This document shows positions 18,670 to 27,655 of a DNA stretch of 64,000 nucleotides, piece after piece; position 1 is the stretch's first letter; each line of letters begins with the position of its first letter. The stretch spans positions 62,001 to 126,000 of the forward strand of contig NZ_CAJHBI010000001.1 of NCBI RefSeq assembly GCF_904846605.1. The letters are read 5' to 3'. The translations under genes and the position numbers were made by a program. The notes below the pieces were generated by a model. It saw only the letters and a program-made list of their open reading frames with translations. It did no database searches and had not been told where the DNA came from. The DNA is from Psychrobacter sp. 72-O-c. Lineage in GTDB: Bacteria > Pseudomonadota > Gammaproteobacteria > Pseudomonadales > Moraxellaceae.

Positions 18670-19302
18670 ATGATGAAACTACAATCCCTAGTTTTAGCCG
18701 CTGCCGCTGCACTTACGATGACCACTGCTTTTGCTATCCCTGCTGGTACTTGGTCAGTTGCTGCTGGTGCACACTATGTTGACCCTAAAAGTGATAATGG
18801 TAGTGTCTTAGGTGGTGCATATGACGTTGATGTTGACGGCGATGTGCGTCCAACAGTCAGTGGTGAATACTTTATCGCTAATAACGTTGGTATCGAATTA
18901 CTAGCTGCTATTCCTTTTCATCATGACTTTACGCTAACTGATGCTAGCGGTAATAAAATTGGAGGTAAGACTCAGCATTTACCACCTACCCTTTCTGTAC
19001 AGTATCATTTTGACGGCTACAATATGCCGATGAATGTGAAACCATTTATTGGCGTTGGGGTCAACTATACTACTTTCTTCGATGAGAAGATCAATCTTAG
19101 TGGTGCTGATTTAGACCTTGATGACAGTATTGGTGTAGCCGGCCACATCGGTCTTGATATCCCATTCGCGGCGACTGAAGCTTTCCGGATTGATGCCCGC
19201 TATATGGACATCAAAACCGATGCCAGCTTGAATGGTGCAGATATTGGTGAAATAGATATCAGCCCTTGGGTCTATGGCGTTGCTTTTGTTAAACAGTTCT
19301 AA
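18670..19302 (+). CDS. ompW: Outer-membrane protein of the OmpW family
   Basis: A small eight-stranded outer-membrane barrel of 210 aa. It has a signal peptide (MMKLQSLVLAAAAALTMTTAFA, likely cut before IPAG). Family features include AAGAHYVDPKSDNGSV and RPTVSGEYFIANNVGIELLAA, and it terminates in WVYGVAFVKQF with a C-terminal phenylalanine. The frame runs upstream to 18616, but a GAGGA ribosome site supports the ATG at 18670 or 18673. OmpW porins pass small hydrophobic compounds; substrate unknown here. Confidence 0.92.
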   Translation: MMKLQSLVLAAAAALTMTTAFAIPAGTWSVAAGAHYVDPKSDNGSVLGGAYDVDVDGDVRPTVSGEYFIANNVGIELLAAIPFHHDFTLTDASGNKIGGKTQHLPPTLSVQYHFDGYNMPMNVKPFIGVGVNYTTFFDEKINLSGADLDLDDSIGVAGHIGLDIPFAATEAFRIDARYMDIKTDASLNGADIGEIDISPWVYGVAFVKQF

Positions 19303-19335
19303 GATAGCAATGACTTTAAACCAAAGATTTTGAAT

Positions 19336-19364
19336 AAAAAAGCTGGCTCTATGCTGGCTTTTTT
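19336..19364. terminator. Intrinsic terminator after ompW
   Basis: Stem AAAAAAGCTGGC / GCTGGCTTTTTT with two wobble pairs, loop TCTAT, and six Ts at the end. It lies 34 bp after the ompW stop. The A-run also makes it usable from the opposite strand, where aceF ends at 19505. Confidence 0.8.
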
Positions 19365-19504
19365 GTGTTTTTCATTTAAGGATTTCAGTAACTCAAAACT
19401 CAAAACTCTAAATAAGACCCATAAAAAAAGACCATCCGTAGACAGTCTTTTTAGTAGTGTTAATTTGCTAAATAGCTTCTATCAAACAAATTTTACCGAA
19501 AAAT

Positions 19505-21292
19505 TTATAGTAAGATACGGCGCGGATCCGCCAATAAGCTGGCAACATAGCGAGTGAATACAGCAGCATCAGCACCGTTAATGACACGGTGATCATAAGA
19601 TAAGGACAGAGGAAGCATAAGGCGCGGCTCAAAGACTTGCTTATCCGCATTCCAGCGTGGCTGCATAGTGGCTTCTGAAGCCCCTAATATACCCACTTGT
19701 GGAAAGTTCACTAACGGTGTAAACGCAGTACCACCTAAAATACCTTGGCTTGAAATAGTAAAGCTAGCCCCTTGTAAATCCTTAGTATTTAGCTTTTTAT
19801 CGCGAGCTTTTACCGCCAACTCACCAATCTCGATGGCAATCTGCTTAATGCCTTTATCCTGCGCATTCTTGATAACCGGTACAATCAGACCATCATCAGT
19901 GGCTACTGCAATACCCATATTCACGCTTTTTCGCAAGATAACTTGGGTATTGTCATCACTTAGATGGCTGTTAAAGCGTGGGTGCTGAGTGAGCGCATAA
20001 GCCGTTGCTTTGACAATAAAAGCTAAAATAGTCAGGCCAATACCTTGCGCTTTCATGCCACCTTTTAGCTCGCCACGTAACTTTTCAGTCTCAGTGATGT
20101 CCGATAAATCAAACTGCGTCACTTGCGGTAGATAAGTATTATAGTTAAGCTGCGGTATCGACACTTTTTGTAGACGGCTTAAATCTTGCGTTTCCGTCTC
20201 ACCCCAAATCTCGACATTACTCATATCAGGTAATTTCGGTAAGCCTGAGCTTACTGCACTACTGCTAGTAGGTGCCGCTTGCTCGGTAGTCAGATTGTTT
20301 TTGACGTGGTCGAAAAGATCTTCTTTTAAGATACGATCATTCAGCGCTGAACCATTCACTTGGGTGATATCCACACCCAATTGACGAGCAAGTTTACGTA
20401 CCGCAGGACCGGCGTAAACTTCAGCAGACTTCTCGTTAACCTGAGATTCAGTCAGCTTATTACCATCTGTGTTCGCCACTGCATTATTGGTTGCAGGCGT
20501 CGACTTAACCGCTGCTTGCTTAGGCTCACCAGTCGTTTGCGATGGCTTAGATGCTTTGTCAGTACTGGCTTTTGGTTCAGAACTAGCAGTCTTAGACTCA
20601 TCAGCATCAGACCTGTTATTAGTACTGCTGCTAGTATTGCTATTGTCAGCTTCTGTGCTACTACCAACGATAATAATAAAGTCTTGACCGTTGGCAACCA
20701 TATCACCGGCCTGTACTAAGATTTTTTCAATCTTACCCGCTTCTGGCGCCGGCACTTCAACTGAAGCTTTGTCAGATTCAATCAGTAAAATTGACTGATC
20801 AGCAGTGACCATATCCCCTTCACTAACCAAAATTTCAGACACTTCTGCTTCATCTACGCCTAAATCTGGTAGCGCGTGAGTGGTTGCTTTTCCAGCTCCA
20901 GCAGTAGGCTTGTCATCAGGTTTGGACGAGCTTGGCTCATCTTTAGCACCCTCAGTAGAGACATCAGTTTCTTTATCAGCGCTCGACTGTTCTTGCTTTT
21001 CAGCTTTAGGCGCTACTGTATTGTCTTTATCAGCCTCTTCACTGCTGTCTGAGCTATCACTAGCAGCATCGCTATCCAGCTCAATAAGTACCATCCCTTC
21101 GCTAATCTGATCGCCAACAGCGACGTTGATCTTGGTGATTTTCCCAGCAGCGGAGCTCGGTACTTCTACCGAGGCTTTGTCAGATTCTAATAAAATGATG
21201 TTGTCGTCTTTTGCGATGACATCGCCAACCTCTACCATAATCTCACTGACTTCAGCGCTATCAACACCCAAATCGGGGGCTTTAATGTCCAT
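19505..21292 (-). CDS. aceF: Pyruvate dehydrogenase E2, dihydrolipoamide acetyltransferase
   Basis: E2 core of the pyruvate dehydrogenase complex, transferring acetyl from lipoamide to CoA. The 595-aa protein has two lipoyl domains with lipoyl-lysines in ESDKASVEV (residues 39 and 175), separated and followed by long Ser/Asp/Lys/Thr-rich linkers. An E3/E1-binding domain lies at about 292-330 (YAGPAVRKLARQLGVDI), followed by the catalytic domain. That domain ends with the active-site histidine in SYDHRVINGADAAV (about residue 568). It is 36 bp downstream of aceE, forming one operon. E3 (lpd) is not in the window. Confidence 0.97.
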   Translation of the reverse strand: MDIKAPDLGVDSAEVSEIMVEVGDVIAKDDNIILLESDKASVEVPSSAAGKITKINVAVGDQISEGMVLIELDSDAASDSSDSSEEADKDNTVAPKAEKQEQSSADKETDVSTEGAKDEPSSSKPDDKPTAGAGKATTHALPDLGVDEAEVSEILVSEGDMVTADQSILLIESDKASVEVPAPEAGKIEKILVQAGDMVANGQDFIIIVGSSTEADNSNTSSSTNNRSDADESKTASSEPKASTDKASKPSQTTGEPKQAAVKSTPATNNAVANTDGNKLTESQVNEKSAEVYAGPAVRKLARQLGVDITQVNGSALNDRILKEDLFDHVKNNLTTEQAAPTSSSAVSSGLPKLPDMSNVEIWGETETQDLSRLQKVSIPQLNYNTYLPQVTQFDLSDITETEKLRGELKGGMKAQGIGLTILAFIVKATAYALTQHPRFNSHLSDDNTQVILRKSVNMGIAVATDDGLIVPVIKNAQDKGIKQIAIEIGELAVKARDKKLNTKDLQGASFTISSQGILGGTAFTPLVNFPQVGILGASEATMQPRWNADKQVFEPRLMLPLSLSYDHRVINGADAAVFTRYVASLLADPRRILL

Positions 21293-21328
21293 CCTTACTC
21301 TCCTTATCTTACGATTGCCTTATAGGTT

Positions 21329-24142
21329 TTATTCTGCGACGTCGTCATCATTGAGTAAATCAGCATCGGCTTGGTCTTCAGCACGGCCTTCACTGTTGAT
21401 CTCGTCATCATCTTCATCGACAAACTCAGGGACAGGATTCGGATTCACATTGTCAGGTGCTGGTGCATCTGGGGAATGGTCATAATAAGGCTGCTGCTGC
21501 CATGCTGGCGGATGATCGATGTCGATATCCAAGCTAGAAATAGCGTCTTTGACCAAGCGCATTTCTACTTCGCCTTCATCAGCCAAACGTTTAAGCGTTG
21601 CCACAACGATATGAGCGGCATCAACGTTGAAGAAGCTACGTAATTGCTCACGAGTATCAGAGCGGCCATAGCCATCAGTACCTAGCGTGGTATAAGGACG
21701 GTTGTCCGGTAACCAAGCACGGATTTGCTCTGAGTAATTGCGCATATAATCTGTTGCTGCGACCACGATACCTTCGTGCGGGACAAGCTGCTCAGTGACC
21801 CAAGGCACACGCTCTTCATCCATTGGATGCAGACGGTTATAGTCATCACAGACCATACCATCACGTGTCAGCTCATTAAAGCTGGTCACGCTCCATACGT
21901 TAGCAGTAATATTAAATTCATCTTTCAATATCTGCGCCGCTTTTTGTACTTCACGTAAGATAACGCCGGAACCCAGTAACTGCACTTGGCTTGAGCTATT
22001 ATCCTCTAACAGATACATACCACGTTTGATGCCTTCTTCTGCTCCTTCTGGCATCGCCGGTTGCTCATAGGTCTCATTCATCAAGGTCAGATAATAATAG
22101 ACGCGCTCGCCTTCGCCATACATCCGGCGTAGACCATCATGCATTACGACTGCCAGCTCGTAACCAAAGCAAGGGTCATAAGACACACAGTTAGGTACAA
22201 CGTTGAATAAAATTTGTGAATGGCCATCTTGATGCTGCAAGCCTTCCCCATTTAGCGTGGTACGGCCAGCCGTGGCACCTAATAAGAAGCCCTGTGCTTG
22301 ACAATCGCCTGCTGCCCATGCCAAGTCGCCAACGCGTTGGAAACCAAACATTGAGTAATAAATATACATCGGAATCATCGGTAGAGCGTTAACAGAATAG
22401 CTGGTTGCTAGCGCAATCCAAGCACTCATCGCGCCAGCTTCATTGATGCCTTCCTCTAACATGTGGCCGTCTTTGGCTTCTTTATAGCCCATCAAAGCTT
22501 CACTGTCTTCTGGGGTATATTTTTGCCCGATAGCAGAGTAGATACCAAGTTGACGGAACATGCCTTCTAGGCCAAAGGTACGCGCTTCATCAGGTACAAT
22601 CGGTACGACACGATCTTGGATGTCTTTATTTTTGAGCATCGCGGATAGCAGACGCACAAAGACCATGGTGGTCGATTGTTCTTTACCGTTACTGCCTTTT
22701 AACACCCGATCAAAAATAGACAGGTCGGGGATGTTCAGTGGTATATGTCCACTGCGGCGATTGGGTAAATGGCCCCCTAACGCTTCACGGCGACCTTTGA
22801 GATATTTCATCTCCGCTGAGTCTTCCTCAGGACGATAAAATGGTAGGGTTTCTAATTCCTCATCAGTAAAGGGCAAATCAAAACGATCGCGGAAATACAT
22901 CAAAGCTTCTTGATCTAGCTTCTTGATTTGATGTGATTTATTGACCGCTTGGGCTTGATCAGATAAGCCATAACCTTTAACAGTTTTTGCCAAGATAACG
23001 GTTGGTTGACCTTTGGTTTTCATCGCTTCACTAAAGGCAGCGTAGACTTTCATTGGATCGTGACCGCCGCGATTTAGGCTGGCAATATCTTCATTAGATA
23101 ACGCATCGGCCATTTCCTCAAGTTCTGGATATTTACCAAAGAATTCTTTTCGTACAAATTCAGGGTCACGCGCTTCATACAGCTGATACTCACCGTCGAC
23201 GGTTTCTTCCATACGATGTTGAAGGACACCAGTAGGATCATTGGCCAGTAGATTGTCCCACTTACCACCCCAAACGACTTTGATTACCCGCCAGCCTGCC
23301 CCGCGGAATACCGACTCTAGCTCTTGGATAATCTTACCATTACCACGTACCGGACCATCAAGGCGCTGCAAGTTGCAGTTGACCACCCAAATCAAGTTAT
23401 CTAGCTTCTCGCGGCCTGCAAGAGAGATTGCCCCTAAGCTTTCTGGCTCATCGGTCTCACCATCACCTAAGAAGGTCCAAATCTTACGACCTTCATCCTC
23501 AAGCAGACCACGGTTGATCATATAGTTCTGCACGTGGGCATGATAAATCGACATGATAGGACCCAGACCCATTGATACAGTAGGGAACTGCCAATAATCC
23601 GGCATTAAGTACGGATGCGGATAGCTTGATAAGCCCTTGCCGCTTACTTCACGGCGGAAGTTATCCAGCTGCTCTTCAGTTAAACGGCCTTCTAGATAAG
23701 AGCGTGCGTAGATACCTGGCGCTGAGTGACCTTGGTAATAAATCATGTCACCACCAAAATGATCGCTGGCCGCACGGAAAAAATGGTTAAAGCCAGTTTC
23801 ATAAAGAGTAGCACTAGAGGCAAATGTCGCCAAATGACCACCTAAATCGTCATCATTTTTATTCGCTCGCATCACCATCGCCAAGGCGTTATAACGAATC
23901 AAGGCCCGAATTTTGCGTTCGATAGCCAAATCGCCGGGATACATAGGCTCATCTTCAACCGCAATGGTATTAACATAAGCTGTGTCTAATCGATTAAATG
24001 GCAGTCCTTCTTGTACCGCCATGTTGTATAGCGCCTTTAGCAAGAACTGGGCGCGATCCTTATCCGCATGTTTGATAACGGATTCAAAAGCCTCCAACCA
24101 TTCCTGGGTTTCGGTGCTATCAGCATCCTTGTAATAATTCAT
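21329..24142 (-). CDS. aceE: Pyruvate dehydrogenase E1 component, homodimeric type
   Basis: Thiamine-diphosphate-dependent decarboxylase that feeds acetyl groups to AceF. The 937-aa protein shows the large homodimeric E1 pattern: ETQEWLEAFESV near the start, YYQGHSAPGIYARSYLEGRL, and the ThDP motif GDGETDEPESLGAISLAGRE with VNCNLQRLDGPVRGN. I choose the ATG at 24142 (MNYYKDAD), since it matches the family N-terminus and has an AGGA site 9 nt upstream; another ATG lies at 24169. A C-terminal extension of about 55 residues, rich in Pro, Asp and Glu, follows the catalytic fold and is unusual. Confidence 0.96.
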   Translation of the reverse strand: MNYYKDADSTETQEWLEAFESVIKHADKDRAQFLLKALYNMAVQEGLPFNRLDTAYVNTIAVEDEPMYPGDLAIERKIRALIRYNALAMVMRANKNDDDLGGHLATFASSATLYETGFNHFFRAASDHFGGDMIYYQGHSAPGIYARSYLEGRLTEEQLDNFRREVSGKGLSSYPHPYLMPDYWQFPTVSMGLGPIMSIYHAHVQNYMINRGLLEDEGRKIWTFLGDGETDEPESLGAISLAGREKLDNLIWVVNCNLQRLDGPVRGNGKIIQELESVFRGAGWRVIKVVWGGKWDNLLANDPTGVLQHRMEETVDGEYQLYEARDPEFVRKEFFGKYPELEEMADALSNEDIASLNRGGHDPMKVYAAFSEAMKTKGQPTVILAKTVKGYGLSDQAQAVNKSHQIKKLDQEALMYFRDRFDLPFTDEELETLPFYRPEEDSAEMKYLKGRREALGGHLPNRRSGHIPLNIPDLSIFDRVLKGSNGKEQSTTMVFVRLLSAMLKNKDIQDRVVPIVPDEARTFGLEGMFRQLGIYSAIGQKYTPEDSEALMGYKEAKDGHMLEEGINEAGAMSAWIALATSYSVNALPMIPMYIYYSMFGFQRVGDLAWAAGDCQAQGFLLGATAGRTTLNGEGLQHQDGHSQILFNVVPNCVSYDPCFGYELAVVMHDGLRRMYGEGERVYYYLTLMNETYEQPAMPEGAEEGIKRGMYLLEDNSSSQVQLLGSGVILREVQKAAQILKDEFNITANVWSVTSFNELTRDGMVCDDYNRLHPMDEERVPWVTEQLVPHEGIVVAATDYMRNYSEQIRAWLPDNRPYTTLGTDGYGRSDTREQLRSFFNVDAAHIVVATLKRLADEGEVEMRLVKDAISSLDIDIDHPPAWQQQPYYDHSPDAPAPDNVNPNPVPEFVDEDDDEINSEGRAEDQADADLLNDDDVAE

Positions 24143-24966
24143 CTTTATTAATCCTTTTTTATCAGTCATACCTACCTAATGGCAGGGTCTTATTAATAGT
24201 GTGTAATGAGGTACCGGCTTACTTACGACTTCCTTGCTACGCTCAAGCATTCCATTGTCTTATGCGGTTTATAGACAGCTAGGTTATACAAAATAGTGGC
24301 ACTGTGCATTGACGTACGTGGTAAATGAGCATAATTATAAATAGACCCTACAGGCAACTCTGTATATTCGGTCATTAGATGATTAGCGTACTCTATTATA
24401 GACGCTTATAGTTCAATTGTTTATAGCTGTAGAGAAATGCCGATATAGCAAGTATTTTTCAAATAAATAGTGATTAGTTTTTTTAAAAATAATCGTACTG
24501 AACCCACATCTTTTTTTACCTTTGTCGATAGAAATTTTTATATGTTATATGCATAAAAAAACTTCGTTATCAGCATAATTCAGTCTATTCCGCCTAATAT
24601 TTAACCAATTCGACTATGACCGTCTATCGTTAATTACCAAAAAAATACACTAGTATCCTATATTTTCATTGTTTTTTATCATCTAAATTAACCTTCTATC
24701 TATATTAATACACCTTTAGTCGGAATATAACTCTATTTACTTTACTTTTTTTAAATATTAAAGAACTTATTTACAGCAATAAATGTTACAATATCTACAC
24801 ATTTTTTACATATCATTTACATATTCACTATAAAGAATATGCCGAATTAAAACATTGAGAAGCATTAACTGATCGTCTGAATTATTCATATTTAGTAGTA
24901 ATACCATTTGGTCAGGTCTCGTTTGCAAGCTCTTATATGACTTGCCTATCAACAAAGGATTTTACA
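24143..24966. other. Long intergenic region upstream of surface module 1
   Basis: About 800 bp of very AT-rich sequence between divergent aceE and the first module gene. I see no ORF of substance, RNA gene or repeat. It must contain the aceE promoter and probably the module 1 promoter, but I could not pick a reliable -35/-10 pair. Its length and composition suggest a regulatory upstream region for the surface module. Confidence 0.5.
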
Positions 24967-25431
24967 ATGAAAAACACCTACTTCCTAAAACAGCTGATGA
25001 TGACTGCGCTAATATCTACTGCGTTTCTAAGCAGTGCGCAAGCGGCAGATGCTCTAAAAATGGAGCTGACAGCTAATAAAGTCGTTAAAGATGCTGAAGG
25101 TAAAGTAACTTACTTACCAGTACGTACCGCACCAGCGGGTACCGTCATTCAGTACAAAGCAATCTATACCAGTACTGTTAATCAAAGTATCAATGACCTA
25201 GCAGTGACCTTACCTATTCCCGCCAATATGACCTTTACTGGTGAAGTGTCTCCTAGCAGCGCTCAAGCCAGCATTGATGGTAAAAACTACGCTGACATGC
25301 CGTTGATACGCAAAGTCAGTGGCAAAGTGGTCAACGTTCCCTTATCTGAATACCGCTCAGTACGTTGGAACATCAAGCTATTACCCGCAAAAAAATCAGC
25401 TGCTGTTTCGCTTAACACGATTACTGACTGA
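24967..25431 (+). CDS. Secreted single-domain DUF11-type protein, module 1
   Basis: A 154-aa exported protein. The signal peptide is MKNTYFLKQLMMTALISTAF and a few following residues, cut after SAQA. The mature part is one DUF11-like Ig-fold domain: AGTVIQYKAIYTSTV, then INDLAVTLPIPANMTFTG and SIDGKNYADMPLIRKV. DUF11 domains are found in bacterial surface proteins. The ATG at 24967 has an AAAGGA site; the frame extends to 24937 without one. It is 56 bp before the multi-DUF11 gene and is clearly homologous to the protein at 36289-36753. Function unknown; a subunit, chaperone or cap of a surface structure is an inference. Confidence 0.82.
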   Translation: MKNTYFLKQLMMTALISTAFLSSAQAADALKMELTANKVVKDAEGKVTYLPVRTAPAGTVIQYKAIYTSTVNQSINDLAVTLPIPANMTFTGEVSPSSAQASIDGKNYADMPLIRKVSGKVVNVPLSEYRSVRWNIKLLPAKKSAAVSLNTITD

Positions 25432-25487
25432 TACCATTAATAATTCACTTTGTATTTTTTGTTCGTCACCTTTTGGAGAAGTATCGC

Positions 25488-27500
25488 ATGAAACCCAATG
25501 TATTTAAATATTCTGTCTTAAACGTAGGTATCGTCGCTGCTATGGGCGTTACTGGTGTCGCTAATGCTGCTGGCCCAGCTGCCACTACTACTGCCGCTGT
25601 TTTCGACGTTGTAAGTCAAGCAAGCGCTACTTATACTTTCGATAACACTTCACAAACTGCCACATCAAATAAAGTAACCGTAAAAGTATCTGAAACTGGA
25701 TCATTTACACTTCTTGCTAGTACAGGAGCAGGTGATTTCAATGAGAATCTCACCATCAACCCTCAAGCAGATGAAACGGTAGATTTTATTCATACCTTGA
25801 AGAACACCGGTAACGTTGCTGATACTTATACTATTAATCTTAGTAATGGGACGAGTGATGACTTCGACTATAATACTGCTAACTCTACTATCAGTTATCA
25901 GATAAAAAATGCGGAAGGCACTGATGTAGGCGGCCCTACGACTATTGTTAGTGATGGAATGGGAACCATACCCCTTAAAGCACAAGAGTATGCAGTCATT
26001 ACCGTTACCGCAAAAGCTGATACAAAACGCGTCATCGATGCGAATGGTATTCTTACCGTTACCGCTACCAGTACTTATCTAGCAGGTAAAAGTGCGACAG
26101 AAACCTCAGCAACTAACACTGATAATGCTAAAACCACTACCCCGGTCTACGCCATTACCAACTCTGCCACTACCAACCTTGGCAATAAAAACTTCGATCT
26201 TCAGAATGATAATGCTTTTGTTGACTATACTATTACCGTGAAGAACGAAGGTAATATTGATGGTACTGCTGTTAAAATTGTAGACACTTTACCAGATGGG
26301 TTAGTCGCTATTCAGTCTGGAGAAGCCAACTATATGGCGCCAACAAGCTCTAGTACGGTCACGCCTAGCATTTCAACTGATGGCAAAACCATTACTGTAG
26401 AAGGTCAGGATATTACAATAAATGACACTATCACCCTTACCTTCCGCGCGAAGAAAGATACGGCTGCAGTTAAAACCAGCAAATTTGCTACCTACGTTGT
26501 GATTAGCGACAGTACTAAAGATAACACTGTCTTTGATCTAGTCGATAGCTCAGATGATACCAATCAAGCAGGTGTAGTTGAGAATAACTACGAAACCGAT
26601 ATTATTGGTAATCTTTACAAAGGTAAAGGTGTCGACGCTAACATTAACTCTATTATCGAAGCTTCTTCGCAAACTCGTCAACTAGACATCAGTGAGGGTG
26701 ATAGCAGAGAAGTTGCTCTATTAAGCGATAATATCTATACCTATACCATTACCAACAATGGTACAGATATCGACGAAGCTACTATTGCTGATCAAACTTA
26801 CTTCACTATCGTCCCAACTACCCAAAATGATAAAGTTACTATTGGACGAGTGTTTGTAGATACAGTTAGTGATGGAAAATATGTTCCAGCAGACGATATT
26901 CTCTTAGAGAAAATTGATTTAACTGAAAACTATGATTTAAACGTAGCAACCGTTGATGGTCTAACACCTACGGAAGACGTCACTATCAGTGTAGAGGTTA
27001 AAACTACTGGTCTAGGTAATAATGATGGAGAAAACGATCTTCGTAAGTTTGAAGTGATGACCATTTCAGTATTACCGCAAGGTCCGATCAAGAGTACACC
27101 AAAACCTCTAGACGTCGCCACTACTTCTACAACCACGATGCAAGGTATCGATTTACAAAAATTCCAAGCAACGGCTGATTGCGGTACAGATGTAAGTACC
27201 CTTACTTGGGACAATAAGGAGACTACTGCAGCCGCAGGCCAATGTATTTTCTACAAGCTTGATGCAAAAAATACCTTTACCACCGCTAATAACGATATCA
27301 CTAATGTTATCGTGACAGAGACGTTAGTCGATAGCGTTACTTATCAAGATGACTTTGTATCCGCCACTGATGGTACATCAGACGGAGCGATAGAATCTGC
27401 TTCTGGATCACCAGTTACTGGTACCTATGCTACTTTAATATTTCAGGAGACCGGTACTATCACCTTCTCAGCAAAAGTATCACAAACAGGCGCGAATTAA
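25488..27500 (+). CDS. Secreted multi-DUF11 surface protein, module 1
   Basis: A 670-aa exported protein with a signal peptide ending ...GVANA (about residue 27). The mature protein opens with the repeat-type segment VVSQASATYTF and consists of successive beta-sandwich DUF11-like domains, for example VDYTITVKNEGNIDGTAVKI followed by VDTLPDGLVAI. The C-terminal domain carries two cysteines (about residues 565 and 586) around AAGQCIFYKLDAKN, a feature shared with two other proteins in the window. No lipobox, sortase motif or membrane anchor is seen. The ATG at 25488 has a GGAG site; a TTG at 25473 is less likely. Probably a structural surface or fibre protein. Confidence 0.8.
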   Translation: MKPNVFKYSVLNVGIVAAMGVTGVANAAGPAATTTAAVFDVVSQASATYTFDNTSQTATSNKVTVKVSETGSFTLLASTGAGDFNENLTINPQADETVDFIHTLKNTGNVADTYTINLSNGTSDDFDYNTANSTISYQIKNAEGTDVGGPTTIVSDGMGTIPLKAQEYAVITVTAKADTKRVIDANGILTVTATSTYLAGKSATETSATNTDNAKTTTPVYAITNSATTNLGNKNFDLQNDNAFVDYTITVKNEGNIDGTAVKIVDTLPDGLVAIQSGEANYMAPTSSSTVTPSISTDGKTITVEGQDITINDTITLTFRAKKDTAAVKTSKFATYVVISDSTKDNTVFDLVDSSDDTNQAGVVENNYETDIIGNLYKGKGVDANINSIIEASSQTRQLDISEGDSREVALLSDNIYTYTITNNGTDIDEATIADQTYFTIVPTTQNDKVTIGRVFVDTVSDGKYVPADDILLEKIDLTENYDLNVATVDGLTPTEDVTISVEVKTTGLGNNDGENDLRKFEVMTISVLPQGPIKSTPKPLDVATTSTTTMQGIDLQKFQATADCGTDVSTLTWDNKETTAAAGQCIFYKLDAKNTFTTANNDITNVIVTETLVDSVTYQDDFVSATDGTSDGAIESASGSPVTGTYATLIFQETGTITFSAKVSQTGAN

Positions 27501-27556
27501 TAATATTTGCTTAATATACTATTAATCCTAAGTTAATTTATTTATAACATTTCAAG

Positions 27557-27632
27557 AGGTTTTCCTAGCTCCCTGTTAGGAAAACTTCGGCATTTACCCT
27601 TGATACCATAGGGGTAAATGCACCATATTTTT
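27557..27632 (+). promoter_or_regulatory. Two stem-loops between module 1 genes 2 and 3
   Basis: Stem-loop A: GTTTTCCTA (27559-27567) pairs with TAGGAAAAC (27577-27585), extendable by two pairs. Stem-loop B: GCATTTACCC (27590-27599) pairs with GGGTAAATGC (27612-27621), followed within a few bases by seven Ts. B could be a partial terminator, and both could protect or process the upstream mRNA, so that the large barrel gene is made in smaller amounts. The equivalent position in module 2 also holds two stem-loops of different sequence. Confidence 0.65.
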
Positions 27633-27655
27633 TTGCATAAGTAGGATTACTGACT

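Noticed and set aside
20360..21485. Several plus-strand ORFs opposite aceF and the aceE tail
   Set aside because: Low-complexity mirror frames of the Ser/Asp/Lys-rich linkers; no start signals.
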